This document shows, in pieces, positions 38,577 to 52,923 of a stretch of DNA of 64,000 bases. Position 1 is the first letter of the stretch. Every line of letters begins with the position of its first letter. A model generated the notes under the pieces. That model ran no database searches. It worked only from the letters and a program-made list of their open reading frames with translations, and was not told where the DNA came from. The DNA is from Megamerina dolium. Lineage: Eukaryota; Arthropoda; Insecta; Diptera; Megamerinidae. The stretch spans positions 57,905,855 to 57,969,854 of the forward strand of contig OY978525.1 of assembly GCA_963854835.1 (NCBI GenBank), in the 5' to 3' direction. Made by a program: the position numbers and the translations under genes.

Positions 38577-39061
38577 TTCAATCATTTATAGAATCGGGCA
38601 TAACATCCATTGGAATTGGCTTGAAATATGCTGATACCTATAATTGTAAAGGGCAACTTAAGTCTACCAAATATCCCTCACAGGCAATTCGTTGCTTAGC
38701 CAATATTCCAGGACAAATTCCTGTTCCTTTTTGCTTGCCAAAAAAATTAGTAAAAAGTGATTTTAATGGTAACGCGTTAAAATGGAATACACATATTCCA
38801 CTGTAATGGGCGTTGTAGGTATCGTTCCATACACACATTGACTCCAGACTTATAGCCCATATTCACAGTTCCACTATAACTACCAAAAGTTTTAACGAAT
38901 AGTTTTCTTATTTCTGAAAATTTGTTATAACCTTTTGTATTTCTTCCCCAGTGCCATTGATTGGTGTTACATATCCTATAACTTTTGAATGGGGTTCCTT
39001 TATCAGTGTTATGTGCGAGATGACCCACCTGCAAAACTTCGTGGTGTTCTTTTTTGTTCAT
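38577..39061. other. Two convergent unidentified reading frames
   Basis: A plus-strand frame (about 38595-38806; LKYADTYNCKGQLKSTKYPS, then KWNTHIPL) and a minus-strand frame (39061-38777; MNKKEHHEVLQVGHLAHNTD, then NKFSEIRKLFVKTFG and QWNMCIPF) end within 30 bp of each other and overlap. Both have protein-like composition with a W-N-x-x-I-P terminus. I do not recognise either. A relic of a large DNA element is possible but unproven. Confidence 0.25.
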
Positions 39062-39189
39062 TTCTTCTCCTTTATGCCTTGTTCATTTACTTCTGAAATT
39101 GAGCGACAGTAGTAATAACATAAAAGCAATATTCAAATTAAATATTAAAACTTGTTGTTAAATGCATGTAAAGGGATTTTTCCTTCAAA

Positions 39190-39690
39190 TGGAGCACCTA
39201 CGGTGTATTGGTGCATTTTACCTCAATTTTTCTTAGTGGGGCCTTTGTCCATTGCACATTGTTCACACTTCCTATCAGCGACGTGGTCATGGCATTCAAC
39301 CCAATAAAATTGTTTCTTTATTTTCTCGACGGATTTGGTAATACCCAAATGCCCTCCACTGGAGGGCCTTGGATACCACTAGAAGATCATTGGTGATTTT
39401 TCCATCATTATTTTCCCATGCGCGGAATAGACATCCATCTCTGCCATTGTGCCTAGTATCTCTTTGCTATTGGACTTTGATTAGTCATTCCTTGCCTCGA
39501 AAACAATGCTTACATTCCAATTTTCAAGGACGACGAGATAGATCATCCGCGCTACCACGATGCCCTCCTTTACATTGCTCGATTGTAAAGTCATAACTCT
39601 GCTGATATTTAATCAAGAGCGCAAATTGCCCTCGTGGATTTTTAAATTGTAATAACCAACTTAGCGATACGTGATCAGTTCGTAAATGAA
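39190..39690 (-). pseudogene. G1-type gypsy fragment: RNase H end and integrase start
   Basis: On the minus strand this matches G1 pol from the RNase H end (NADALSRR region, about 39550) through the linker and the zinc-binding part of integrase (EGIWVLPNPSRK, FIGLNAMTTSLIGSVNN) to the start of the core. Many stops and frame changes occur. No LTR is attached. Confidence 0.75.
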
Positions 39691-39699
39691 CTATTACAA

Positions 39700-40800
39700 A
39701 TGAAATGAAATGATTTATTACAATGTAAGTTATACATAGCTATATGCATATAAACAAAAAGTGAAATAATTTGAATAAAGCACGTTAGGAGCTTAATTAA
39801 AAAGGGTGTATCATTTCGCAACATACCGCCCCCGCTGAACAATTGGTTCAGGAAAGTGGTGAAACAGCGATCTTCATAATTGGACGAACATATCAGCCGC
39901 GTGATGTTTGCACAGTTACAACTCGAACTACATTATTGATTTCTCGGAATACTGCAACTTCACGTTCCATTACCAATTTCGATGGTGGTAGATTTGGCTC
40001 CTTCAAAATAGCCACTGCATTTATTTCGATGTTCAGTTGTTGTTGTTGTCACTTATTACGTGGTAGTAGAGAAGTTAAGTATTCGTCGTGCCACCGCTTC
40101 CAAAACCCTTGAACTATTGCTTGGAGGTGTCGCTAATGTTGAAGGCGGTTTACATTGATATTCAAGAGTGAAGAGTAAATCACGCTGAATTGGTGGGCCA
40201 ATATGAAGAAGTCATTTAGCTGGTGGCCGCTGGAATCTTTTGCAAGATTCATCAAACACAACTCGGAATTTTGTGATTGAACTGTCTGGCTTAAAAACCG
40301 CGTGATGAGCCAGATAAGAACACTCCGATGGAGGGCACTCAACTTCATGTGACGCAACACAAGTCATATGGCCAAGATATTCATACTCACGCGTTATAAT
40401 CTAGTAATGGCTTGCGAGAATGTTGAAGCAGTTACTGGCGTCTTCTCTTTGGATATTTGACTACGTAGGTACCATCAACATGACGCATATGAGTGCGTAC
40501 AAAGAGCCTCCGAGGGGTTTGCCATAGCGATCTTTTCCAGGGTAGGCTTGATAACATCAATTTCCATTAACGAGCGAAACAAAGCGTCAATGTTGCACAG
40601 TTGCATGGTGTATTGCCGCATTAGAATTAGCTACGTGTGAAGAGAAATGCGATCCAGCTACTACCCAGCCAAATACACTATACACGGGCTTGTTGGTTCC
40701 GAAGTGTTCCGCTCACCAATGTAAATGCTCCACAACTGATCAGAGCCGATTAGTATATCAATGGGCGGTGATTAGCAAATGTAGGGTCGGCAAGTGGTAA
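39700..40800 (-). pseudogene. BEL/Pao fragment, second family, internally deleted
   Basis: On the minus strand near 40750-40690 the reading PIDILIGSDQLWSIYIGERN is the DUF1758 protease-like motif of BEL elements. Near 40110-39850 RWHDEYLTSLLPR...EPNLPPSKLVM...RVVTVQTSRG is the DUF5641 C-terminus. The RT, RNase H and most of integrase are missing or unreadable between them. CTGAACAATTGGTTCAG (39835-39851), a purine tract and an LTR-like start (TGTTGCGAAATG, minus strand near 39823) follow. Confidence 0.7.
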
Positions 40801-42071
40801 CTAATGTGTTTCACTTTTACATGTGAAACACATTAATCATTATTGTTCGTGTTATTATTGTTTGCGTGTACAAAATTATGTCGATATTCAATGTAGCTGG
40901 TCTCTCAACGCACACACTCTCACAGAATGAATTGTTTGCATGTGTGAGACTGCCGATCACTGCTTTAAAGCATGGCAGATGTAGGTCTTAGATATGGGAT
41001 AGAACTTATTGGTAACGAATTACTACCATTTTAATAAATTTTGTGTGTACACAACCAAAGAAATTGTAATAATTCCACGAATTATTTTATCTTTTTTATC
41101 GTATTCCTCCTATGGATATTCAGAACTCCATTCATATAAATGCATTATATTTAAATTGTAGCACAAGGCAAATATTCGCGTAAAGTAGTAAACACATTGA
41201 CTGCGGCTGCAACATTCCAGCAATAGTCAACACTTATGGTGTTTAAAAGTGTTACACCTTTAAAAAAAAATGCTACCTTGTTCATGTAAGAGAAGAACAA
41301 AAAAGTAATGTAAAACTCGCAAATGTACTGTTATAATGTTGATATATAGACATGTAATGGTGATATATATACATGATGATATATATTCATCATCGTCTTC
41401 AGAAGACGAAGATGAATTCAGTTGTTTAGAACTTCACGTGTTGCAATAATTACACTCTCTTCGTTAGCTTGCATTATAGTATTTTATATATTTATTTTTC
41501 TTTTATTCCACAAGAAATCACAAAAGATTGATTGAGAATCGGCTAATTTGCAGTGCAACACTTTCGCCCTGTCATTTAATAGAGTGTAAGAATGTAACAC
41601 TTTTCCCGTTGAGAGAGCAACATTTTTGAGAATAGAACACAACACTCGATGAAAAGACTATATGCATTTAAGAAAATAACATTGAAATTTTGACAACCTG
41701 GCAAACTCTATTAAATAATATAGGTTTCTTACATGATCGACCGAATTGACCGCAATACTGCGACAGTGCATACTCTTATTTTTACATATGAATGTAGTTT
41801 TTTCCGCTCGAAGTTCCAAAAATTAATTGATTTGTGAAACATTTAATGAAGGTTTTTATGTTGTGTTTTTAGAAAATTTGTTTTAATATATATATTTATA
41901 TGTATATAACTTAATATCTTAATTTTTATAAAGTAGTTTTTGCAAAACACCATTGCAGGATTCAGTTTTTCTTATAATGAAGAGGACAAAACATTTTTTG
42001 TGATTTTAACCACATTTTGGTAGATAGTCTTTTGGTATGTGATTCATCCACATACCATTCCTACTACTCTA
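40801..42071. other. Long AT-rich interval, nothing recognised
   Basis: No supported coding frame. Small imperfect palindromes (e.g. CGTCTTCAGAAGACG near 41394-41408) occur without context. It may include unrecognised BEL leader or LTR sequence. Confidence 0.5.
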
Positions 42072-42434
42072 AAAAATAAATAAATATGTGGCACATAAAG
42101 CCCCAAAGGGCTCATTGGCCGAGCTTCTCTTCCATTACTGTTGTGCGTCTTAAATTTTGGACAATATTAGAAGGGACCTACTTATTTTAGCCGGTTCCGA
42201 ACGGCAGAACACTTGTGACATTACTTTTTCTGAGCTTTGTCACAGAGTTCTTTAAGAAGCTTTTTCATGGCATGTTGCTACTGCCGGAAGAATTGACAAT
42301 TGCTTGCCGACAGTTGGGTGCCGTTCGAAAGAAAAATCGTTTCGATATTAAATTTGTTATGCATCAGCAGGGGATTGAACCACGACCTACAGATCAAAAG
42401 GCGAACACACTAACCACTGAACTACGGCACCCAC
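42072..42434 (-). mobile_element. tRNA-derived SINE, copy E (full length)
   Basis: Minus strand, head at 42434, ending GCTTTATGTGCCACATATTTATTTATTTT at about 42072. The tail is the T-rich type rather than (AT)n. Internal A and B boxes are preserved (GGTTCAATCCC). Confidence 0.88.
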
Positions 42435-43071
<637 letters not shown>

Positions 43072-43508
43072 TGTAACGAATATCGATAGTTGATTACTCA
43101 TCACTATTGTGACTGACACTATTGGCAGCATCGAAACGAATGTCAACAAAAAGAAATAAGCGATAACCAGAACAAGCCAACGAGAAAGGAAGAGAAGAAT
43201 CTCGATAACGGAAGATTCTGGGGTGTTGCCAACAGAGTATAAATAGAGCCAGTGTTGAGAAGGAAAATCAATCTACTTCCGAACGTGATTGCGAAAACAT
43301 TGATACAGAGGCAAAAGTTGCAAGTACATTTAAGTGTTATAGTAAATAGTTGATTGTAAACAGTGTTGATTGTAAATAGAGATTATTAAATAAATTGTTG
43401 CTGTATATAGTTGTATAAAATAAGTGTTGCAGTTATCATTAACAGAATCCAGTGATCGAACAAGGTAATTCAAATAGAATTAAACGTTCACAGAATAAAA
43501 ACGTAACA
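43072..43508 (+). repeat. G1 copy 3, 5' LTR
   Basis: TGTAACGAA to ACGTAACA. It carries TATCGATA at 43081-43088, the TATA box TATAAATA at 43238-43245, and an AATAAA-type signal near 43387. Confidence 0.93.
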
Positions 43509-43537
43509 ATTGGTGTCAGAAGTGGGATTCTGTAAAG

Positions 43538-45199
43538 ATGGTGAAAATTGACCAACTAAAAGTGGACCAGCTTAAAAAGCTGTTAGTAGAGATGAATCTA
43601 TCGTCATCAGGTGCAAAGGCGGAACTGCTGGTGAGGCTGAGGCAAGCTATGGAGGCTAAGGGAATTAATGTAGAAGAAGATGAGTTCTTCGAGGAAGCCG
43701 ATATACAAGCAGTTGTGCACGCTGAGGAAGAGAGCAAAATAGATTCGAGTGGTCAACTCATGGAATTCATGAAAACCATGATGCAACAACAGCAACAACA
43801 GCTACAAGAAAATGCGTCTCGCATTGACTCCAAGTTTCAAGAACATTCGGTACGTCAAGAAAACGCTATGGGAGAATTCCAGAAAACAATTGACTCCAAG
43901 CTTCAAGAATATTCGGCTGAATTGCGTATGGAAATTCAAGAAGGTTCGTCTCGCCAAGAGGGCGTTATTAGTGATTTGCTTATGGAAATTCAAGAACATT
44001 CGGCTCGACAAGAACACGTCATCGAAAATCTACAAAAAGGAATTGAACTTAGATTTCAGGAAATTTCCGGAACCATTAATGAAAAGGTCACGGATTTAAA
44101 GGAACATGTAGATGATTTGGAAGATAAGTTCGAGAAATTACAGCACGATCTCAACCAACTAAAAATAAATGGACCAGCCACATCAGTGATTCGAGATTCA
44201 AGCACAATCAAACTAAAGCCACCAACATTTGACGGAAGCACGCCATTCAATATCTTCAAGCTTCAATTCGAGACAACCGCTTCGAAGAATCAATGGGATG
44301 ATAGCGACAAGACTGCTGCTTTAATAGTCGCATTAAAAGGTAATGCTTCCGAGGTGTTACAGATGGTTCCAGAAAAAGATCGTGGTAGCTATCAGTCACT
44401 GATGGACACACTCCAGCGAAAATATGGAAATGAATACAAGAGTCAATTACATCGAGTGGAATTGAGATCGCGAGTGCAACGGAGTAATGAGAGCCTTCAG
44501 GAATTCGCTTCCGATATTGAGCGCTTATGTCATCTAGCGTTCTCCGGTAATTCGGAAGAGTTTGTCGAAAAAATCAAAATAGAGGCTTTCATAGATGGCA
44601 TACGTGATGGAGAGACAAAGCGTGCCCTAGTCATGTCACCAAGGAATACTTATGCCGAAACAGTCAGTAGTGCCTTGACGTTTGAAGCCGCCAGTTTGAT
44701 GTGTCGACCAGTGCCAGGAGTACACAAACTAGAGGGGAAAACATCACATCTGGTTGAAGCAGTGCGTCAGGCAGTAAAATCAGTAGTTCAGCCTGAAGTA
44801 AGAGCAGGTCGACTCGAAACCAAATTTAATGGTAAGTGCTTCATTTGCGACAAACGAGGGCATATAGCTCGTGATTGCAATCAATCGAGTATGAAGCCTA
44901 AAGGAAGAACAAGGAATCAACACAAAAATAAATTTACCGGTAAGTGCTTCATATGCCATCGAAGAGGACACATGGCGCGTAATTGTCGGCTACGACGCAA
45001 GCAACAAAGATCGAATTCACCAGGACAACGAAAGGAAGATCGTGATGTCATTCATCGTGGTAAAGCTGTTACTCCATATCATCGTACTTGCACCGTAGAT
45101 AGTAAACATTGTTCTCGGGTAGGAAGCCAGAATCACATTGTTAACCTACAACTTACCAATGTATTATCGGAAGAGTCATGGACAACCGAACGAGTTTAA
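43538..45199 (+). CDS. gag: G1 Gag with N-terminal SAP-like domain and two zinc knuckles
   Basis: This 553-residue frame forms the particle protein of the retrotransposon. Residues about 5-38 (DQLKVDQLKKLLVEMNLSSS, then GAKAELLVRLRQ) fit the SAP DNA-binding motif, unusual for Gag. Tandem heptad-like repeats (about 85-205) with recurring QEHSxRQE units suggest a coiled coil. The capsid region (about 225-410) begins PPTFDGSTPFNIFKLQF. CCHC knuckles lie at about 434-447 (CFICDKRGHIARDC) and 470-483 (CFICHRRGHMARNC). The last 40 residues come from the RNase H-integrase linker, fused by the internal deletion, and end at a TAA where copy 2 has CAA. Confidence 0.9.
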   Translation: MVKIDQLKVDQLKKLLVEMNLSSSGAKAELLVRLRQAMEAKGINVEEDEFFEEADIQAVVHAEEESKIDSSGQLMEFMKTMMQQQQQQLQENASRIDSKFQEHSVRQENAMGEFQKTIDSKLQEYSAELRMEIQEGSSRQEGVISDLLMEIQEHSARQEHVIENLQKGIELRFQEISGTINEKVTDLKEHVDDLEDKFEKLQHDLNQLKINGPATSVIRDSSTIKLKPPTFDGSTPFNIFKLQFETTASKNQWDDSDKTAALIVALKGNASEVLQMVPEKDRGSYQSLMDTLQRKYGNEYKSQLHRVELRSRVQRSNESLQEFASDIERLCHLAFSGNSEEFVEKIKIEAFIDGIRDGETKRALVMSPRNTYAETVSSALTFEAASLMCRPVPGVHKLEGKTSHLVEAVRQAVKSVVQPEVRAGRLETKFNGKCFICDKRGHIARDCNQSSMKPKGRTRNQHKNKFTGKCFICHRRGHMARNCRLRRKQQRSNSPGQRKEDRDVIHRGKAVTPYHRTCTVDSKHCSRVGSQNHIVNLQLTNVLSEESWTTERV

Positions 45200-45235
45200 G
45201 AAGATCAACGGAACGACCCAGATCTCGCAAAGATT

Positions 45236-46483
45236 ATGGAATACAAGGAGCAGGGCATACGTCCAGATTGGCAAGAAATGGCTAATGAGAGTCCAATAGC
45301 AAAGGCATACTGGGCGCAGTGGCAAAGCCTGCACTTACGAGACGGATATTTATTCCGAACATGGGAAAGTGAAGATGGAAAAATCACTTATGATCTGCTA
45401 GTGGTACCCAAGGCAAGAATAAATGAAGTGATAGCTGAGTATCACAATGCCTCCAGTGGAGGGCATTTGGGAATCACCAAAACCGTCGAGAAAATAAAGA
45501 AACGATTTTATTGGGTTGGATGTCATGACCATGTCGCTGATTGGATTCGGAAGTGTAAGCAATGTGCAATGGCCAAAGGTCCCACTAAGAAAAGTCGAGG
45601 TAAGATGCACCAATACACCGTGGGTGCTCCATTTGAGCGAATTGCTATGGACATAGCTGGGCCATTTCCAATAAGCAACGCAGGAAACAAGTATGTTCTG
45701 GTGGTTATAGATTACTTCAGTAAATGGCCTGAAGTATACCCCATTCCAAATCAAGAAGCTAGTACAGTTGCGGATGTATTCGTCAACCAATGGATTACTC
45801 GTTTTGGTGTACCGATGGAGTTACACTCAGACCAAGGTCGAAATTTCGAATCAGTTGTATTCCAAGAGATATGCCGTATGCTGGGTATATACAAAACTCG
45901 TACAACACCTTTGCATCCACAATCTGATGGCATGGTAGAACGATTTAACCGTACCTTAGAGGAATATTTGAGAAAAGTCGTAGATAAATACCAAAGAGAC
46001 TGGCATGTACATATACCAATGTTCCTCATGGCATATCGATGCGCACAACATGATACGACGGCTACTACACCGGCAATGGCAATTTTTGGAAACGAGTTAA
46101 GACTGCCAGCTGATTTAAAATTTGGAGTTGTAACACCAACGAGATCTACCGAAGGTAATTATACTAGCGAAAAGCGGGAACAGTTGGATGAAGTACATCA
46201 GTTCATCAGAGAGCGGTCGCAGATGATAAGCGATAAGATGAAGGCCAGGTATGACTTGAAAGCTAATTCAAAAGGGTTCTATGAAGGAGAGCTTGTAATG
46301 CTTCATAATCCACAACGAAAGAAAGGCCTGTCCCCTAAACTACAGACTCATTGGGAAGGACCATATGAGATTATAGCAAAGATAAATGACGTAGTGTATC
46401 GTATTCAACGTGCCTGGAATAAAAGAGCAAAGTTTAAAGTAGTGCACTTGGAGCGACTTGCGCCATATCGAGGGGAAGTATAA
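45236..46483 (+). CDS. G1 integrase, open, in frame with the upstream Gag
   Basis: The frame is the same as that of the preceding Gag; a single TAA at 45197-45199 separates them. It contains the zinc-binding HHCC region (YHNASSGGHLGITKTVEKIK to CKQCAMAKG), the DDE core (MDIAGPFPISNAGNKYVLV, HSDQGRNFES, SDGMVERFNRTLEEY) and the C-terminal region GPYEIIAKINDVVYRIQRAW. The first in-frame ATG at 45236 is probably not a natural start, since integrase is normally released from a polyprotein. No lesions are visible in it. Confidence 0.88.
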   Translation: MEYKEQGIRPDWQEMANESPIAKAYWAQWQSLHLRDGYLFRTWESEDGKITYDLLVVPKARINEVIAEYHNASSGGHLGITKTVEKIKKRFYWVGCHDHVADWIRKCKQCAMAKGPTKKSRGKMHQYTVGAPFERIAMDIAGPFPISNAGNKYVLVVIDYFSKWPEVYPIPNQEASTVADVFVNQWITRFGVPMELHSDQGRNFESVVFQEICRMLGIYKTRTTPLHPQSDGMVERFNRTLEEYLRKVVDKYQRDWHVHIPMFLMAYRCAQHDTTATTPAMAIFGNELRLPADLKFGVVTPTRSTEGNYTSEKREQLDEVHQFIRERSQMISDKMKARYDLKANSKGFYEGELVMLHNPQRKKGLSPKLQTHWEGPYEIIAKINDVVYRIQRAWNKRAKFKVVHLERLAPYRGEV

Positions 46484-46521
46484 AAACTTGTTCGGGACGA
46501 ACAAGGTTAAGAGGAGGGCAG

Positions 46522-46958
46522 TGTAACGAGTATCGATAGTTGGTTACTCATCACTATTGTGACTGACACTATTGGCAGCATCGACCTGAATGTCAACAAA
46601 AAGAAATAAGCGATAACCAGAACAAGCCAACGAGAAAGGAAGAGAAGAATCTCGATAAAGGAAGATTCTGGGGTGTTGCCAACAGAGTATAAATAGAGCC
46701 AGTGTTGAGCAGTGAAATCAATCTAATTCCGAACGTGATTGCGAAAACATTCATACAGAGGCAAAAGTTGCAAGTACATTTAAGTGTTATAGTAAATAGT
46801 TGATTGTAAACAGTGTTGATTGTAAATAGAGATTATTAAATAAATTGTTGCTGTATATAGTTGTATAAAAAAAGTGTTGCAGTTATCATTAACAGAATCC
46901 AGTGATCGAACAAGGTAATTCAAATAGAATTAAACGTACACAGAATAAAAACGTAACA
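46522..46958 (+). repeat. G1 copy 3, 3' LTR
   Basis: It follows AAGAGGAGGGCAG and ends at ACGTAACA before ATAT. TATCGATA lies at 46531-46538. It differs from the 5' LTR mainly by point changes. Confidence 0.93.
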
Positions 46959-47721
46959 ATATGTTTATAAATATATGCACTTACTATATATGAGGTGTTT
47001 CATAATAATATTTATCATTTTCATAATATTAAATTTGATACATTTCAATAATTTTGATAAAGAAGACTTAAAGCATCTTTTATGAGTAAGAGTACATCAA
47101 ATGCTGAGAAAAACTACTCTAGTTACGAGTTGGAGGTGTTAGCTGTGATCGAAGCCATCAAGAAGTTTCGCATTTATTTAATTGGCCAACGATTCAAAAT
47201 AGTAACCGATTGTAAAGCTTTCGAATGCATGAGGCACATTGACGCTCTAAGTCGTAATCCAGCTGTTATGTGCCTTAGCGATAATAGGAACTTCCTGCAA
47301 AAATTATCAGATGCACAAGGGAGAGACGACAGCTTAAACGCCATCATTGAGATTCTGAAAGATGGACCATACAAAGATTACTCAATTCATCATGGTTTGT
47401 TATGTAAAATAGTCAATAATAATTATCTATTTGTCGTTCCAGAATCGATGAAGTCGTCCATCATCAGAGATGCACACGAAAGAGGACATTTTCGAGCTAA
47501 AAAGATGAAGGAAACTTTATCGAAAGAATTGTTTATATCTGATATCGACCGGCGTATAGAAAGGTGTGTTGCAAGCTGCGTGAAATTAATTTTAGCTGAC
47601 CCAAAACGAGGAAAAGCTGAAGGGTTATTGCAACCAATTCCAAAGGGTGATTCTCCGTTAGCAACATTCCACGTTGATCATCTTGGTCCGAAGCACGACA
47701 CTAAAAAAGGCTATCGTTATA

Positions 47722-48103
47722 CATTCTGTCAAATAAGTACCCGGAATTCTCATTTTTAATTTTCCCTCTGAGAATATTTCAAAAAATTGTTTTTCCCAGG
47801 TTGGCACAACTGTCAGCCACTATTCTGTGAATTTTTATTGCTATGTGTCATTTAGTTTGGTTACGGCGTCATTAGGAACAAGTCAACCTTTTGTGTGCGT
47901 TGCGATTTTTACTATGGATAAAAATATCGAACAAAGAGTTTGTGTGAAATTTTGTGTTTCAAACGAAATTTCTTGTGCCAAAACGTTGGAAATGTTGAAA
48001 AAAACATTTGGTGATTCAACCATGTCGAAAACTCAAGTTTACGATTGGTATAAATCGTTCAAAGAGGGGCGAGAAGAAATACTTATACGTATTTGACAGA
48101 ATG
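47722..48103 (+). mobile_element. Mini-mariner, internally deleted
   Basis: 382 bp with inverted ends CATTCTGTCAAATA (47722-47735 and 48090-48103) and TA on each side. Removing it with one TA makes the host gypsy frame read continuously (YRY to ILALID), which fixes the boundaries. AGGTTGGCACAACTGTCAG at about 47801 resembles a mariner-type internal motif. Confidence 0.85.
47914..48096 (+). pseudogene. Mariner transposase N-terminal DNA-binding domain only
   Basis: 60 residues from MDKNIEQRVCVKFCVSNEIS to a TGA correspond to the first helix-turn-helix of mariner transposases (AKTLEMLKKTFGDSTMSKTQ, VYDWYKSFKEGR). The remaining transposase, including all catalytic residues, is deleted. If expressed it could bind the element ends without cutting, but there is no evidence of expression. 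Confidence 0.75.
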
Positions 48104-48837
48104 TATTCTTGCTTTGATTGACTCCTTCACAAAATTTTGCTGGCTGTTCCCAACCAAAACGCTTGGTTCAGACGAGGTGGTGTAGAAGATGGAAGTAATG
48201 ACGGAAACATTTGGCTATCCCCACAATATGGTTGCCGACAGAGGAGGCGCCTTCGTATCAACGAATTTTCAGGAATATTGCAAGGACCATGATATAACGC
48301 TACATTTGGTGACTACCGGTAAACCGGCAAAATAGTTTCAGCATGTAAAATCTCTTCAGAGAATTCTAAATGCCACCTACCATCGTTCAATTAACACAAC
48401 ACCGTTTCAATTAATGACTGGAATCGAGATGAACACTGGTAAAGATATTCGTCTCATGCAGATGATCGAAGACGAATTTCAGGAGCAGTATAGCGCGGAC
48501 CGGCTGGAGCAGCGCAACCAAGCTACGCAAGCAATAGCGAAAATGCAAATGGAAAATTCGAGACAATACAACAAAAAGCGACGATCATCTACAAAGTATA
48601 GGGTGAATGATCTCGGAGCGATTGAGCGAGTCCAATTTGGAACAGGACTTAAAATTCGTCCCAAATTCTTTGGCCCATATCGTATTTCTGCATTTAAGGG
48701 TCTTGATCGATATGAGGTACAGAAAGTTGGTGAACATGAAGGACCTAAATCAACTAGTACCAGCGCTGACAAGATAAAACACTGACAAATAAACACTTTC
48801 TATAATTTAATTAAATTCTCAGTGTAACTTTTTCTAT

Positions 48838-52324
<3,487 letters not shown>

Positions 52325-52371
52325 AAATAGAACAAATTTTGATTATTTAATTGAGAAATAGCCAATTTCGG

Positions 52372-52374
<3 letters not shown>

Positions 52375-52452
<78 letters not shown>
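52375..52452. repeat. (AT)n microsatellite beside the Kabuki-like LTR
   Basis: Pure AT/TA array of about 78 bp ending six bases before the LTR. Confidence 0.97.
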
Positions 52453-52455
<3 letters not shown>

Positions 52456-52457
52456 CA

Positions 52458-52765
52458 TGTGGCAACTCCACAAAAACTATTTTTTATATAATACAACCCT
52501 GCAGCTAGTACTAAAAAGAACCGTATTATTATTACTATCTTCTTATTATTACTATCTTCACTTTGTCTACTGCTACGGCTGAAGGTTCTTGTTGAACGCT
52601 GTACGTACTGTACATAACGGAACATAATTCTATACTTCATACAATTAATATTCTCAAGTTTACGCTGTAATATTAAATCACATTTTTAAGTAACGTAGTT
52701 TAAGTCATTTGTTTTTAAGTTGAAATAAATAGAAATAAATAAATACTCTTAAACCAAACGCTACA
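52458..52765 (+). repeat. Kabuki-like element, 5' LTR (308 bp)
   Basis: It runs from TGTGGCAACTCCAC to AAACGCTACA. It lacks a segment around CTTGGCAAGAGAAAG that the 3' LTR has. Confidence 0.88.
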
Positions 52766-52767
52766 AT

Positions 52768-52780
52768 TGGTGACCCCGAC
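52768..52780 (+). other. Primer-binding site (tRNA-Trp type)
   Basis: TGGTGACCCCGAC, two bases after the LTR, is complementary to the 3' end of tRNA-Trp. Confidence 0.88.
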
Positions 52781-52923
52781 AAAGAGCAAACCAACGCGAG
52801 GGTGCTCCGTCCTAAGTGTGCGCAATAGCAGCAGAATTTTTCTGCGTCGGCAGCACAGTGCACATCATTTCGAAATTATCGTAATTACCGTACGGAATAC
52901 CCCAAAAAAAAAAAAACAACCAG

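Larger units (their letters stand above)
43072..46958 (+). mobile_element. Ty3/gypsy family G1, copy 3: LTRs intact, protease-RT-RNase H deleted
   Basis: LTRs of 437 bp each (43072-43508 and 46522-46958) differ at only a few positions. ATAT flanks both sides. The primer-binding site (43511) and purine tract (46509-46521) are intact. About 2.5 kb of pol present in copy 2 are missing, with the junction near 45085, so Gag runs in frame into the integrase region. It is the youngest-looking G1 copy here. Confidence 0.93.
47082..48787 (+). pseudogene. Ty3/gypsy pol fragment (another family), split by a mini-mariner
   Basis: It begins in RNase H (NYSSYELEVLAVIEAIKKFR, IVTDCKAFE) and skips to HIDALSRNP by a small deletion. 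It continues through the integrase zinc domain (DAHERGHFRAKKMKETL, but the second pair of metal ligands looks altered: CVASCVKLIL) and reaches VDHLGPKHDTKKGYRY. Bases 47722-48103 are a mariner insertion. Beyond it ILALIDSFTKFCWLFPTK resumes, followed by GGAFVSTNFQEYC and the C-terminal RPKFFGPYRISAFKGLDRYEV. Stops near 48182 and 48331 add to the damage. No LTRs were recognised. Confidence 0.82.

Noticed and set aside
41394..41408. CGTCTTCAGAAGACG palindrome as a regulatory site
   Set aside because: Short, single occurrence, no associated gene.
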